Origin: Amblyomma americanum
Lineage: Eukaryota; Arthropoda; Arachnida; Ixodida; Ixodidae
Length of the DNA stretch: 64,000 bases
Assembly: GCF_052857255.1 (NCBI RefSeq)
Contig: NC_135502.1
Location: 155,234,599-155,298,598, forward strand
Direction: 5' to 3'
The stretch's first letter is position 1, and each line of letters opens with the position of its first letter. Positions 40,208 to 52,459 of the stretch are shown one piece after another. Made by a program: the position numbers and the translations under genes. Under the pieces are notes generated by a model that ran no database searches, was not told where the DNA came from, and saw nothing but the letters and a program-made list of their open reading frames with translations.

Positions 40208-42189
40208 GTACCTTCAAAAACACGGGTAATCGTTGATTCTCGTTACAAGTTTGAAATTAAGGCTTTGTCCTATGCTGATCATGCACACTCCTTTGTTTTT
40301 ATAAAAAGAGTGTGATAAAACAAGCAGGCTTGATTGGGTTGCACTTCGTTTCTGTATGGACTCGAATTTGCAACATCTTCAGTGCGTCTGCGCTGCGACG
40401 TTACTGCAAGTGCTACATTGTGCAAAGAAGCAGGGACTTGTGCTACAGAGAATAATTGTGAGTTTTCTGGGGCGTTACCAAAAAGGGTCCGAGCATCGAC
40501 AGAATTTCTTGCTCCCTCGAGCTAGCCTGGCGAATCTGTAGCTGACATTTCTTTTTTTTTTATTCGAGAAGTGTGCCATGAGGCATAAGTTGAAAAAGGA
40601 AGGGGGGGGGGGCTGCAGCAACTTCTTTCAGGGTTTTTGTTTTTCAAAACAACAAACAACCCCATCCTGCCGCCATGCTTAATAGGTGGATCATCTGTCG
40701 TTTCTGGACATAGACTTCAGAGAATTTGGTGTGATATATTAGGTTTCCTCACTTCCTCTTGTTTGTTTTTTGCCTAGCCACCGCAGAAGACAGGAGGCAA
40801 AGCTTCTGATCAGTCACTTCTTTTTCTGCTCATATTTCTGCAGCCTTACCTATCATCTTTTGACACTGGTGTTTTAAAGCTAGTTAAGTGGATGAAGATG
40901 ATTTCTGCAAAAACCTTCATTACGCTTCAAACGTGGCCCGTGCGCGCTAGGACGTGACTTTGCATCAAGACAAGTTTTTGCCGCGGTCGCAGAGTTGCTA
41001 CCTGTGCGAGCAACGAGAAAATATTGAGCAATGATATTATATTTTTGGGTCATGACACCGCGTTTTCTTTGGGACATACTTCAGCAGATATTTGAAGAAA
41101 TTGAGATAACGCCTTACACTAAAGTTTCTGCCTGTGATGAAAGACTCCAGAATTACGTGGAAAAGTTTTGTTCTAATAGGACTGTTTAGAGTCAGGAAAA
41201 GCCTCATGATAGATAAAACGCCAAACCACTGCTTCCAAAATAGTCACTGTTCAGAGAAGAGTTCGTTTTAGCGGAAGATGATATACGAGGACCACCTTCA
41301 AACTCCTGACTGCTTGTCCTTCCTTATTGTGCGATAATTACGCCGCTGGGACAATTTCTCTGTGATGGTGGCGTGATGGTGACCTGACGCCGTATGCTGA
41401 GGTCGCAGAATTCAACGCGGTCAAGTCAGGCACGAGGAAGGTCAGGGAGGTTTCTGATATTTCATTCAACAACAATGAAAAGAAGCTTCGAAGATAGACA
41501 AATAGCATCGGTAAACCAAGCCTCTCTAGTTCGCCGACACTGGTACGAATCCTACTCGAGGCCAGAATTTGCTAGTTACTTAGTGCGAAAGAACTGCTTA
41601 ACACGGTCCCAAAAAGAATAAGTCTAGTAAGATTGGGTAAGTTCGGAGGAGCGTCGCGCGATCTGCACCCAATGGGATGGTGACCTTGAGCGTGACCTTA
41701 GCCAAACCTAGAAAGCAGCAGACTATGCATAAATAAAATAAATATTGCTCTGGCTCGGTTTCGAAGCCACTGCGGCAAGAACAGGCTAGCTTCGCTGGCC
41801 ACTCCACATGATCACTACGCTATCGCCACAGGTGGTCACGCCTGGTGTTAAACTGCAACGATTATTTCGCGCTGTGCATTGCGCATTGTCTTCTTCAACT
41901 TCCATTTGCTGGGCGAACAGATGAGATCTGCGTATCCTAAATCAAAGTTTAACATGGGTTAGCGACAACTTTTCTTCATTTTTTTCAGCAATCGATGCCC
42001 ACAAATGTACTATTCTTATTGTGCGAGTGTTTCCCGCATAGAGATCCCATTTTTTTTAACTACTTAGGCGTTGGCAAACTTAGCAGCAATCTAAAAATTT
42101 CTTCTTCTTGTGGCCGGCCTTTATCAACTGAAAAATGCTGAGCTGTACTAAACTTTTTAACCATTCTTTTAATATAGATTGATTACCAT
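40208..42189 (+). other. Unassigned region
   Basis: About 2 kb without any supported gene. A poly-T/poly-G stretch lies at 40551-40614. At 41745-41835 a minus-strand tRNA-like scrap (TGGCGATAGCGTAGTGATC ... GGCTTCGAAACC) may be a SINE head, but no body follows clearly. Open frames under 80 codons show no domains. Confidence 0.45.
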
Positions 42190-42391
42190 TCCTTGCCGCT
42201 TTTTACCTTCCGCAAAAACTCGAAGGTGGGAGAGATCGTTCCGGTTCATATAACAGGTGACACTGATTCCTTCAATAATTACCGCCTCATTTCATTAACA
42301 TGGCTTCCGAATAAAATTTTACAGCACATAAATTATTCACACAATATTGAATTCCTCAAGACGAATTCTTTCTTGACAACGCCAAGGACAA
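42190..42391 (+). mobile_element. CR1-d, left part
   Basis: CR1 RT fingers: KVGEIVPVHITGDTDSFNNY, RLISLTWLPNKILQH and IEFLKTNSFLT. It is followed directly by simple repeat and a foreign LINE tail, and RT text resumes after about 42740. Confidence 0.75.
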
Positions 42392-42395
42392 AAGT

Positions 42396-42481
42396 AATAA
42401 TAATGATGATGATGATGATGATAATAATAATAATATTAAAAAATAATAATAATAATATTAATAATAATAATAATAATAATA
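42396..42481 (+). repeat. (ATG/ATA/AAT)n microsatellite
   Basis: A trinucleotide tract of ATG, ATA and AAT units. It probably marks the 3' tail of the minus-strand LINE fragment that follows. Confidence 0.85.
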
Positions 42482-42735
42482 AAGTTTATTTTCCATCAAA
42501 AAGGTAGAGGGGGCCGGGGGTAAAAGTTGCAAGACAGCTTCACAAAAGCCCATGGTCCCCTTTACACGACGATACAAAGGCACACGTGAAATACACAAAT
42601 TGCAAATGTAGTGTTCATGGCTTGACAAAAAGGTGAAAAAAGCTGTTTACATTCATGGCAAACAAAGTGGCGTAGCTCGCGAACCGTAGTGCAACGTAAA
42701 TCAAGTACATTATCTTTTAGCTGATTTAAGAAGTA
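42482..42735 (-). mobile_element. LINE 3' UTR fragment inserted in CR1-d
   Basis: Non-coding sequence whose minus-strand end reads ...CCCCCGGCCCCCTCTACC TTTTTGATGG AAAATAAA followed by the (TTA/TAT)n tract, which resembles a LINE 3' untranslated end with a short-repeat tail. It splits the CR1-d RT. The source family is not identified. Confidence 0.5.
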
Positions 42736-42739
42736 GGCA

Positions 42740-43490
42740 GGATGTGGGACAGTTTCTCCATGTAATAATTCGCACGATGAGTGACCACCTTGGCTGTAGA
42801 ATGGCTGTAGAAAACTCTTTTCTTGCGATGCCCAACTCTATTCTTTTATTACCGACTTGTTTATTGGTCAATGTCCTTGATACGGATCGTAAATTTGTGG
42901 GCTTCTCGCGAGCTTTCGATTCGTTTATCACGGTATACTGGTTTTCAAACTTTCCCTTCTTATTACTGACCCGAAGGTATTTGCATGGGTTAAGGATTTT
43001 CTCTTTAACAGGAGCCAGTATGTAACCGCTAAAGAACTTAGGTTCAGACTATATTTGGCATTCTCCAGTATACCGCATGGATCGGTACTAGGTCACCTGC
43101 TTTTTCCTAAATACATAAATGACCTTCCTGATTATCTCTAATTCAAGCATTGGGCTGTAGGTATATGCACATTGCGCTGTACATAGGCTCTACAAACATA
43201 ATGGCGACTGTGTAATCTATCACAAAAATTAAATTCATTGATTTCAGTTAGCTTCAAGGTGATCTCAGTAGTGTATCATATTGGAACAACAGATGGCTAA
43301 TGCAGCTTAGCACAACTAAATCCAAAGGCGTGCTTGTTTCCATCCGCTCCGGCTATTGCGATATATTCGAACATTCTATTAATGATACTCTCCTGTCGAT
43401 TGTTGACTCATATAAGTATATTGGCCTTCATATTACAAGCAATCTTTAATTGAACCCGAACGTTAATAGTCACTAACAATCTCACCATAT
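42740..43490 (+). mobile_element. CR1-d, right part
   Basis: Heavily mutated CR1 RT that can be followed only by switching frames: FSRAFDS, FAWVKDFLFNRSQYVTA-like text near 42980-43030, the SIPHGSVLGHLLFPKYINDLPDYL block near 43065-43135, then SYKYIGLHITSNL at 43405-43450. The FADD site is not intact. Abuts LINE L-C on the right. Confidence 0.7.
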
Positions 43491-43544
43491 ATATATACAC
43501 AGAGGCACTCGAGGAGAGGCCCCTAGTGGGTCTCGCTCCTTACA

Positions 43545-46500
43545 TTACAATGCGGAGTCCCTCATTGCAGAACCCCATTGGTCCTGACCGCTGCGCAGGT
43601 CTGCCGAACCAGGACCTGTTGGGCTCATAGTTCCTGACAGCCGAGCCGAGCCGCCTCCTCCCTGTTCTCTCAGGTAGGGGAAGGGGTGATGGGGGGGACA
43701 GGATTTCTGCCTGCGTGCCCAAGCCATGTGAAAAGTGTCGGCCACCTCCCCACAGAATGAGCATCGGCCCTCAAAAGAAGAATCAAAGTGCTTGAGAACC
43801 GCCGGGCACAGCAGGGTGTTTGAATAGAGCCTAAGAGAGTTTGTTCGCCAGATTTACCCAGTTCCTTAATAGGAACCGGGTGGCGTCAGTGTTCGGCACG
43901 ATAGTGGTCAGTAATATCTTTAAAAAGAACAATAGAACTGTGATCTGGGTTAAGGCCCTCCCAAGGAGTGCCTGGTGCCCGGTGAGTGCGCGGGCTGCCT
44001 CATGGGCGGCTTCGTTACCTGGCATGCCTTTGTCGCCGGGGACCCATACGATTTAGCGATGACTTGCATCGCAGTCACGAGTACTGTGGCGAAAAATTTG
44101 GTGTGCAAGTAGAGTGATGCAACCGAACTCAAAGTTATGACAGGCTCGGCGAGAATCTGTCAGGATGAATTTAGAGTCGGGATTGGAGGCTGCAAGGGCG
44201 ATCGCTACCTCCTCCGCATGAGTTCAGCTGGGCGCTCTGAACGAGAGGCCGTCCACCTGTTTTTCCGCGTGTATGACTGCAACCATGTACCATTCCCCCC
44301 CCCCCCCCCCCCCACTCTGCCCCCCGGAGTGCTGGGGCCTGCAATGTCGACGTAGAAGACGTGTTTGTTTCAGCCATAGTGGCGCTACAGGGCATCCGCC
44401 CGCGGCAGGCGCCGGTCATTATGGACCTCCTTGTTAATCTTAGTCTGAAGCGGTCGAACGTAGAGGGCACGTCTCCACAGTTCGGGCACTCAAACCCGTT
44501 GCATCGTATGATGGTCATGTTTTGTATGTAACCGGTCCGAGAGGCGGCGACCGGACACGGTCTGGAGGAGACTCGTGTATTAATTGACGAGATGCGCCTC
44601 GCGAAGTTTCCGGTAGGTGTTCACCACCCCCAACGCGAGTAGTGGCGCGTTGGAAGTGGAGATCGGGAGGTCAAAGCTCTCTTGAAAATTTTGTGGAATA
44701 CAACCTCCATAATATCTTCGTCATGTTTCCGTAACCGGAGGTAAAGGGTCGAGTACAGTAATCGACTAATTGTGGAGGCATCGGCGAGCCGCACCGCATC
44801 CTTACTTCGCAACCCTCCTCGCTTGTTGGAAACGCGACGAACCATTCAGCCCATCTGGTCGCCGACTTTGTAAAATTTGGCAAGGGTTGTTCGTTGTGTC
44901 TGCCTTGCGGTGCTTATTAATGAAGAGACCGAGTATTCGGAGCTCCTGCGCTTCATGGCTGGGCCGCTGGCGAGAGTAAGCTGAAGGGAGATTTCGCATT
45001 TCGGAGAATGTCAAATATGCACAAATTCAGACTTGGACGGGGAGCACTGGAGGCCGCAGTACGTAGCATTGTGGTCTACTATTCTCGCCGCTGCTTGCAG
45101 GCATTCCTTTATGTCTCCTGTTTCCCGTAGTAGCCCAGACGCTGATGTCATCGGCGTACAGTGCATGCGGAACACCGCCGACACTCGCCAGCTGTGCTGG
45201 AAGGTGCATCATGGCAATATCAAAAAAGGGGACACCACAGCGTCTTATTGTGCGCCTTTCGTTCCTATCTAAAACAGGCCATACTCGGTCTCTTGTATGC
45301 CTATATAGGCCAAGCGGTCAGTTAAGAAATGTTTGATGTAGTTGATTGTACGAGGACCGCAGTTGGTCTCGCTAAGATGTTTTAGTATGACGCCTTGTTT
45401 AACATTGTTAAACGTTCCCTTCAGATCGAGTACTAGGTCTACTTTTTCATTGTGTCGGTGTTCTGTGGGTTCTAGAACCTAGCGATGAAGCTGTAAAAGG
45501 ATGTCTAGTGCGGACCTATGAGGCCGGAAGCCGAACATGTGTCGGCGAAGGTGTTCTTGCTCTCGAGATATTCCGAGAGGAGGTCACGGACCATCGTTTC
45601 CATCAATTTTCCTACGCATGAAGTGAAGAAGATGGGCCGGAGGTTTTCTGTGTTTACCTGTTTCCCCACCTTCGGGATAAAGGTTACCAATGATTTCTTC
45701 CAATCGGCTGGCAACGAAGTGTCTCCGGTCCAAATGGCGTTGATATATTCAAGTAGGGCTTCGTATGCCCGATCGGGAACGCTTGCGAACAGTTTGACTG
45801 TGCGCTTATCCCTCCCGGGCGCTGTCCCTCTGCACATTTTGGCAAGCGCCCCGCGAAGGTCGTGAAGCTGGAAAAGCTGATCTAGTTCCGGATTATCACT
45901 GCCTGCGTATGAATAATCCTGCCCGCGCGGAACTTGATCCTTTTTGAGATGTTGTGAGCGTAAGACGTTTGCTAGCTGCTCAGCGTTTTTTTGAAAATGG
46001 TGTATCGGGCGAGTGAGGTGCTTCTGGGTTTGCGAGCGTGTTTGTGTAGGGTCTATGAGACTCCTAAAGAGCCGCCAAGTGTTGCGGCTTGACATCTGTC
46101 TTGCTGCGCTGTTGCATCCATCTACCCCGTCATTTTCAGCGAGGTGGGCAGCATACTGGGCAGCATGCTGGGTGAGGTCAGAGATCCGAGCGCGGAGTTT
46201 GCGATTGTGTTTCTTCCGCCGCCATCGTTTAGTGAGGCTGCATCAGGTGTTCATCCACGTCCAATGCATGCTCCGTAAGCTGGATCTGCTTTTAATGTGA
46301 ACGGAGGTTTTGCATGAGTCCGTGTGCCCAAGTGGAGTAGTCTTGATCCAAGAGGGAAGTTACTGGGAGGGCCTGGCGGAAAGCATTCCAGTCGGTAACT
46401 TTGCATTGTGCAAAGGGGCAATATAAGAGTCGAGTGTTCAATATGCAGTGGTCGCTACGGAGGGTGTCCTCAGTGTTGATCCAGTGTGCGTGTCGGATAT

Positions 46501-46990
46501 GTTTCGTTAGGGTAACGTCGGGGCAGGTGTCACGAGCGACGGAGTTTCCTACACGTGTCGGGTGGGAAGCGCCGGTTATAAGAGTGATGCCAAGCGTAGA
46601 TATAAGTTCCGCCAACTTACGACCACGCGACTCTTTCTTCCTATAGCCCCACATGGGACAGGGGGCGTTAAAATTGCCCACTATCTTGAGGGAATCGCCA
46701 CCCGCGATCCTTAGCGCTGTGCTAAAGATGTTAGAAAAAAACATGTTTTTTATGTTTCGGGGGCAGTAGATATTAGGGATCTGTTCGTCGTATAGAGGGA
46801 GGACAGAGAATCACGTACGAGTATTACAGATTGAGGTCGATATTAAAATCCTGCGCTGGTGTAGGTGTTATTGACTAGAAGACAGGTGAACGGGTCTCGT
46901 TGAAAAGTGCTATAGCCCGAGAGATTGACCGCATCGACAGTTTCTTGCAACGCAAGGACTGCGGCGGGAGTTCGAAGTTGTTAATGTACA
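43545..46990 (-). pseudogene. LINE L-C ORF2: endonuclease, RT, RNase H
   Basis: ORF2 of a long LINE on the minus strand. Endonuclease (46292-46744): SLKIVGNFNAP, CPDVTLTKHI and the catalytic LRSDHCIL. Linker/RT (45505-46095): NTWRLFRSLID, LAKMCRGTAPGRDK, FIPKVGK, NLRPIFFTS, then an in-frame stretch to SASGLIGPH. The palm has YADDISVWATT near 45130-45155. After further breaks come RLLYSTLYLRLRKHDEDIM (44621-44845), an RNase H C-terminus (GMPGNEAAHEAARALTG, 43960-44030), and a terminal Cys/His motif CSFCGEVADTFHMAWA near 43720-43765. Many frameshifts; inactive. The RNase H places it in an I-type lineage. Confidence 0.85.
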
Positions 46991-47084
46991 CCCTTAAGTT
47001 GGCACGTTTCTTCCTGTCTTTGAAACCCCGACACTTCCTCTTTACAAGGGAAAGATTTTGCTGTTTTTACGGAGGCGGCGCCCT

Positions 47085-49051
47085 CTAGGGGGTTGGTTGG
47101 GAGGGGACGCAGCCATGCTGATTTGAAGGGCGATTGCCTTGGAGAGCCGGCACAGGTTCTGTCACCTGCAGCGGGAGCGGTTCTGGCTCCTCCGAGGGTT
47201 CCGTAAGGTCAATGGGTCGGTTGAATATTGATGACTGGTTCGCGTCTTTCAGGGGTCCCATTCGGCGGAGAAGCCGAGGGTATGACTCTAGCCATGTCTT
47301 AAGGTTGGCTGTCACGGCGGGCGGGCGTAACTGCGGCGGTGACTGCCGTGAGAGGTTGTCTTGGATTTGGCCAAAATTGGACATCTGAGTCGTTAAATGA
47401 ACGAAGGCATTTTCGAGGGTTGTGAAAGGCATGTCAAAGCTAGAGGGTGTCTGGTCCACCGGCGCATCTTGCATCGGTTCTGGAGCTGCCTGGGCAGTGG
47501 GCGGGTAGCACCGAGCCGCTTCTAGCGCGTGAATTTTGGCGTGGAGTTGAGCATTTTGTGCCCGGAAAGTCTCGAGCTCACGGCGGATGTCCACGACGTC
47601 AGAGTTAAGGGGGCGGGGAGGAGGAGGAAGATTTGGTGGAAGAGAAAGCAGGGGAGTATGGGGAGGCGGACGAGGCCTCTCTCAGCTGCCTAGCTTGTTC
47701 TGTGATGTCTGCTTTGGCGCGCAAGACAGGGGGCCCATGCGAGCCGGGAAAACCCTGTATTAGAATACGGGGGGGGGGGGGGGTTCACGTGACGCTTTCT
47801 AATTAGTTGATCGATGAGGCTTGGGGGCACGCCTGGGCAAGGCGCCCGGCGGTGGCGCTTGTCCGATTGTGCCCTGCACTATCTTGTTGCTAGGCGGGGG
47901 GGGGGGGGGGGGGGGAATTTCGGAGTGGGGCCAGGGCCTGGGGCCACTGCACTCTGAGTTTGTTTTCTTTGACCGATCGTGTTGCTGGATTGTTGCAGCA
48001 GTCAGAATTTGGCTTTGCAGTCTTGCAAGCCCGTAGGATGGCCGCCACCGCAGACGATGCAGGAGGGATGACACTCGTTGGGCGCCATTTTGCGGTCTTC
48101 GAAGACTGTGACCATTTGGCCGCAGCGTCCGCAGCAATTTTCTTGAGGATTCGGGCAAAATTCCACGCGGTGACCGACTGTGCCGTATCGGACACACGTG
48201 GGGATAGTCCGCTTATATTCGCGCACCATAGTCATCATAATCATCACCGTCATAATCATTATCAGCCTGACTACACCTAATGCATGGTGCCCCGCACCAT
48301 AGTCGCCACGCTGTTATAGTGCACTTAACGCGATGCTCTAATCCATGAAGGTGAGCAGGGCAATCGTCGACTTCCACAGCTTGCGGATGAAAGCTATCTC
48401 TCCTCCGCGCCACTGGACTTTAGATTTCAGGGTGGTAGAATTTTCGTGCTCATGGATCGTAATAATCCCTCTGAAGACCTCACCGTCGAATTTAGCGTGC
48501 CCAACCACCGAAATGGAGCCATTGGAAGAATTAAGGTTAAATTCACGAGCAAGCACGTTCGCCGCATTGACGTCTTGAGACGTAGCGATGATGATATTCT
48601 GGTCCCAGATGAGCCAGATACTAAACGTGTCCACCGCAGAAGCATTTACATAGGCTGAGAGCAATGCACCAAGCTCACCGTTCTGGAGGACACCGTTCTG
48701 GAGAGAGATCGTCACTCTGGGCTTGATGGCGATCGTGAAATCTTTTTTGTAGACTCGAGGCATAGCGGTGTGCCGGTATTTCTTCGATACCACTGTTTGA
48801 GAGAGCTGAGGGCTTCAGCTTGCATTATTCTTATGCACAGAGACAGGGGCACTCACGGATGGTTCGTTGACCGCCGAGGTGTTCAGGCATTGCTGGCCTT
48901 TACGAAGTGCCACCAACGAGACAAGACGATTGTCTACTATCTCCTGCGTCGGGGCGGAAGTTTGAGGCAAAGACAGCTTATGAGGCCTGAGACAGCTTAT
49001 GTACATGTCATTGTCTCGGGATCGTACCCGCGTCGACGCTGAGCCCGCCAT
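47085..49051 (-). pseudogene. LINE L-C ORF1, zinc-knuckle protein
   Basis: ORF1 of L-C. Probable start ATG 49051 in CGCCATGGCG (MAGSASTRVRSRDND). After a frameshift a conserved domain follows at 48338-48793 (KDFTIAIKPRVTISLQNG ... WDQNIIIATSQDVNAANVL). Then come zinc knuckles at 48002-48150 (CVRYGTVGHRVEFC, CCGRCGQMV, CIVCGGGHPTGLQDC), a proline-rich zone broken by two long G/C homopolymers, and a coiled-coil-like C-terminus (RELETFRAQNAQLHAKIHALE) ending at TAG 47085. It has at least three frame breaks and one stop (48338-48340). Confidence 0.8.
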
Positions 49052-49127
49052 GGCGTCCACGAAAAACGCTGGAGACCGGCTACTTAGTTTTGGGCTTAGC
49101 TGGAGCTCCCACAAGGAAAATACATAA

Positions 49128-49559
49128 ATGGGCTTGAAAGGTCCAAAAATTGGCCCACCAGGTCGAGAGCGGTATCTTCGAGGGCCGGGTTATCCGTCTA
49201 GCAGAAGCAAAATGTCCGCTGTCTTACGGAAGTTTTTGGTAATCCGGACAAAAATTACCGGAGGCGTAATAAGGCGCCTCCGCTCGAGACGCGAGGTGGC
49301 GGAATTCCCGTGCCAGGGCGGGCGCGCTGCCTATCCAGAATGCGGAACGCAATCCAAGCAGGTTTCTTTAGTTGAATATCAATGCTCTCTACATGAATGC
49401 CAGATTAATGTGTCCACTGACCTACAGAGCCAGCTATGCGCCTATCCTTTCGTGAAAATGAACGGCGTCTGCAGCGTTGTCAACGCCAGTGAACACAATC
49501 AACGCCGGCGGCTCACTTGTTTTGTTTGGTTTTTGTGGTAAGCAAATAGCGCCGTAACT
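49128..49559 (+). other. Unassigned region
   Basis: About 430 bp between the L-C 5' end and a SINE scrap. A 137-codon open frame (49128-49541) has no recognised motif. I do not call it a gene. Confidence 0.4.
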
Positions 49560-49640
49560 GTCTCGCATAGCTCGGTGGACGCCCGAACGGAGCTGTAAGG
49601 GAAGGGATAAAGGAGGGAGGGAACGAAGAAAGGATGGATG
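49560..49640 (-). mobile_element. SINE 3'-end fragment
   Basis: The plus strand reads GTAAGGGAAGGGATAAAGGAGGGAGGGAACGAAGAAAGG in pieces. It matches the stretch just inside the 3' end of the SINE at 22990-23282 (23065-23105) in the same orientation. Head and body are absent. Confidence 0.6.
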
Positions 49641-49734
49641 ATCAAATTGAAATTGGATATTGAGAAAAGGCGCGGCACGGGGCAGCGGCGGAACACCTGC
49701 GGCTCGGGGCAACTAGTGGCGCATGCCTAGGCTA

Positions 49735-51313
49735 GGGACGCTTGATGGTGGTGGAAACATTTATTGCCGAGTACAGAGCGGGAAAAACCCCCTAACGTGG
49801 CACGAGGCAACCTTTAGGGGGCTGCCCTTACAAGACAAAGGACAGCCCTTGGAGGGCTATCTGCTTCAGGGTGTCGGTAATTATCCGGCGCAGGTCAGCG
49901 GCAGTGGAGCTAGCCAGGAGAGTCTTCCAGTATGGCTCCACCATGGTTGGGATGTAGGGTGTGGGAAGAAGGACATGTGAGGAGGATAAGAAGGAAGTCT
50001 CCTGGTTTTCCTCATAGCTCACAAAAAGAAAGGAATTGATCGGGGTAGCGGACATGGAGAGTAGGGTATGGAGCAGTTCGGGTCTGGAGTTGGTGCTAGT
50101 GGAAGGCCAGGTGGGTTAAGGGGAGGGAGGGAGCCGGCGGTGCGTAAACGCGCGGGGTATCTAGGTAGTAGTTAGGAATATCTTTGAATGTAAGCCGACA
50201 CAACTGGGATGGTGGAGGAGGTCCAACTCCAGCCCGGAAAGTGAGACCTCGGGCGAAGGTGTGGACCTCCTCGTTACCCGGGAGGCCTGCGTGTGTGGGG
50301 GTCCAGATGAGGGTTACGAGGTGGGTGGGGTGCCAGAAGCGTAGATGTCGAGCCGCAGTGCGGATTATCAGGTCTTTGGCGAAATTCGATAGGGCGGAAT
50401 TTGAGTCCGAGACAATTTGGGTGGCAGAGGTGGAGATGAGGGCAATTGCAATAGCAGCTTCCTCTGCAATTTGCGACGAGTCTGTGATGACTGCGGGCCT
50501 GAGTATTAGCGACGGCGAGAACCATGCGGGAGCCCGACGAGTACGCTGCCGCGACCACGTAGGCTACCTCGAAACTGTTGTCGTAGAGCTTGTGCAGGGC
50601 TTTGGCGCGGGCTGCCCTAGGATGACTGCATGGGTAAAGTTATCTAAAGCTTTTCTTAGGTCGACGCCGAGGATAGCCTTGGTGTCACCCGCGGGGGACT
50701 AAAGAATGTGGTGCTTGAGTTTTAGAAAGTCGTTCTGGATGGACAAGCCCGGGCGGAAACCAAACATGCACGAAGGCATAAAGTTGTTCTCCAAGTACCG
50801 GCTGATCCGAGACTGGAGAAGGCGCTCCATCACCTTGCCCGCACACGACGTAAGAGAAATGGGACGGAGGTTAGCGGAGAGTAGTTTGCCGGATTTTGGA
50901 ATAAAGTCTACTTTTGCGTCTTTCCACAAAAGTGGGAGGGCGCCACGCAGCCAGCATTCGTTGAAGTAGTCGGTTAGGGCTATGGCGGAGGGGGAATCGA
51001 AGTTGCGGAGTGCCCTGCGCACTCCGTTGGGGCCAGGAGCTGAGGCCGCGTTGAGGCGCTGAAGTTCTGCCCTCACTTCCGCCTCGGTGATTGGTTGGTC
51101 GAGAAGGTCGTTGGAGGAGCCTGTGTAGTCAGGGTGGTCTGTGGAAGGATAGGCCGGAAGTAGAGATCACGAGGCTCCTGGAGAAGTTCCTGCGGGGAGG
51201 CCTCGGATGTGTGTATGAGCTTTATGAGGTGGTGTTTTGGTGTGTCTTGGACTGAGTCGAATTAAAGAGATGGCGGAATAGGTTCCAGGTCTTGGGCAGG
51301 CTCATGTTGCCGT
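49735..51313 (-). pseudogene. LINE L-D ORF2, RT fingers and RNase H
   Basis: Minus strand, from SLPKTWNLFRHL (about 51310) through RAELQRLNAASAPGPNGV, VDFIPKSGKLLSANLRPISLTSC and MFGFRPGLSIQNDF (50699-51076). Shortly after VDLRKALDN the text jumps to RNase H (PAVITDSSQIAEEAAIAIAL, VSDSNSALSNF, WTPTHAGLPGNEEVHTFA at 50250-50520), so the RT palm with its catalytic Asp pair is deleted. The 3' UTR ends GGCAATAAATGTTTCCACC near 49745. The endonuclease is also missing because of foreign DNA at 51314-54315. Inactive. Confidence 0.82.
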
Positions 51314-51720
51314 CCAGCTTGTTACAGAGCCAACAAACACAAAACCTCCTCAAAATCTCCCAGAAACATCCCATAAGGACATTTGGAATGTCCCAAGGAG
51401 GTGCTCATTTTCCCGAAGACATCCAAAAGACGTCCCTACAACTAACTGTGTCCAAAAAGTTGTGCGTCCTGGGGACGGCCCCTAAAGGTAAATGCTATAT
51501 TTCTCGGCTCTGGCTAAATAAAATTATTTCTTCTATTTCATGCAGACTTCAAGCATTTTAGCACACATATGTGCCGAATTTCAGGCACATGCTTACGTTA
51601 CAGGTGGTGTAATACATCTGTCCACTTGCGTAAATGCTTGCTGGCTAGGCCATTCAGACTTAACTGTTTACATGAAATGTGCTTTAACAAGGTGAAAATT
51701 TGGGCTGGTTGGTGCATGAT

Positions 51721-52459
51721 CTTGTGACGGAAGCAGCGCAGCACGAAACAAAAAAGAGAGAGACGGGGCACGACGCTTAATAACAACCAGATTTTTAATG
51801 CACATTCGTCGAATATATACATCTGGCTCGTATAAAAACGAAAAGAAAAAAGCCTGAAAAATTAAAAAAAAGTACACGTGGCGAAATATTAAGACACCGC
51901 ACGCAGATAATCAAATTCTCTGTCACGAAGCGCTATTGAAGGCATGCAGAAACATACGTCGCTCTTTGGTCGGATGTTGTAGGCTTCTGCAATCTCCCTG
52001 CTTCGTCGATCAAAATATGACGGGTTGACCATTGTGTAGGTAAGCTGCGGAGCGCATTCATGCTCTCTGCAATTTTTGGTAAGGGCGCCATCAGAAATGA
52101 ATTAGCAAAACATTGCAGAGAGCATGAATGTGACCTGCAGCTTAGGAACACAATCATCATCACGTCATATTTTGATCAACGGACCAGGGAGATTGAAGAA
52201 GCCTTCAACATCCGATAAAAGAGCGACGTATGCGTCAGCATACTTTCGATAGCGTTTTGTGACAGCGAAATTATCTGCGTGCATTGCCATAATATTTTAC
52301 CACGTGTACATCTCATGCGTTTGTCATGCTTCTGTCCTTTCCTTATGCATGAGCAAGATGTATATATTCGACGAACGTGCATTAAAAATCTGGTTGTTAG
52401 GCAGCGTCAATTCCCGCCTCTCTCTTGTTTTTTTTGTGTTGCGCTGCTTCCGCCACAAG
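51721..52459. repeat. Penelope-like palindrome P3, two diverging PLE 3' ends
   Basis: The sequence from 51721 (CTTGTGACGGAAGCAGCGCA) inwards is the inverse of 52459 inwards (CTTGTGGCGGAAGCAGCGCA). Arms of about 350 bp meet at a loop of about 40 bp near 52075-52112. Each arm, read outward from the centre, encodes a PLE C-terminus (left, minus strand: REIAEAYNIRPKSDVCF and SIALRDREFDYL; right, plus strand: REIEEAFNIR and KSDVCVSILSIAF) followed by the same 3' UTR. Arms differ by perhaps 10-15%. PLEs are known to insert as inverted or tandem partial copies. Confidence 0.78.

Noticed and set aside
41745..41835. SINE or tRNA on the minus strand
   Set aside because: Only a weak B-box-like GGCTTCGAAACC and no shared body. 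Too little to call.
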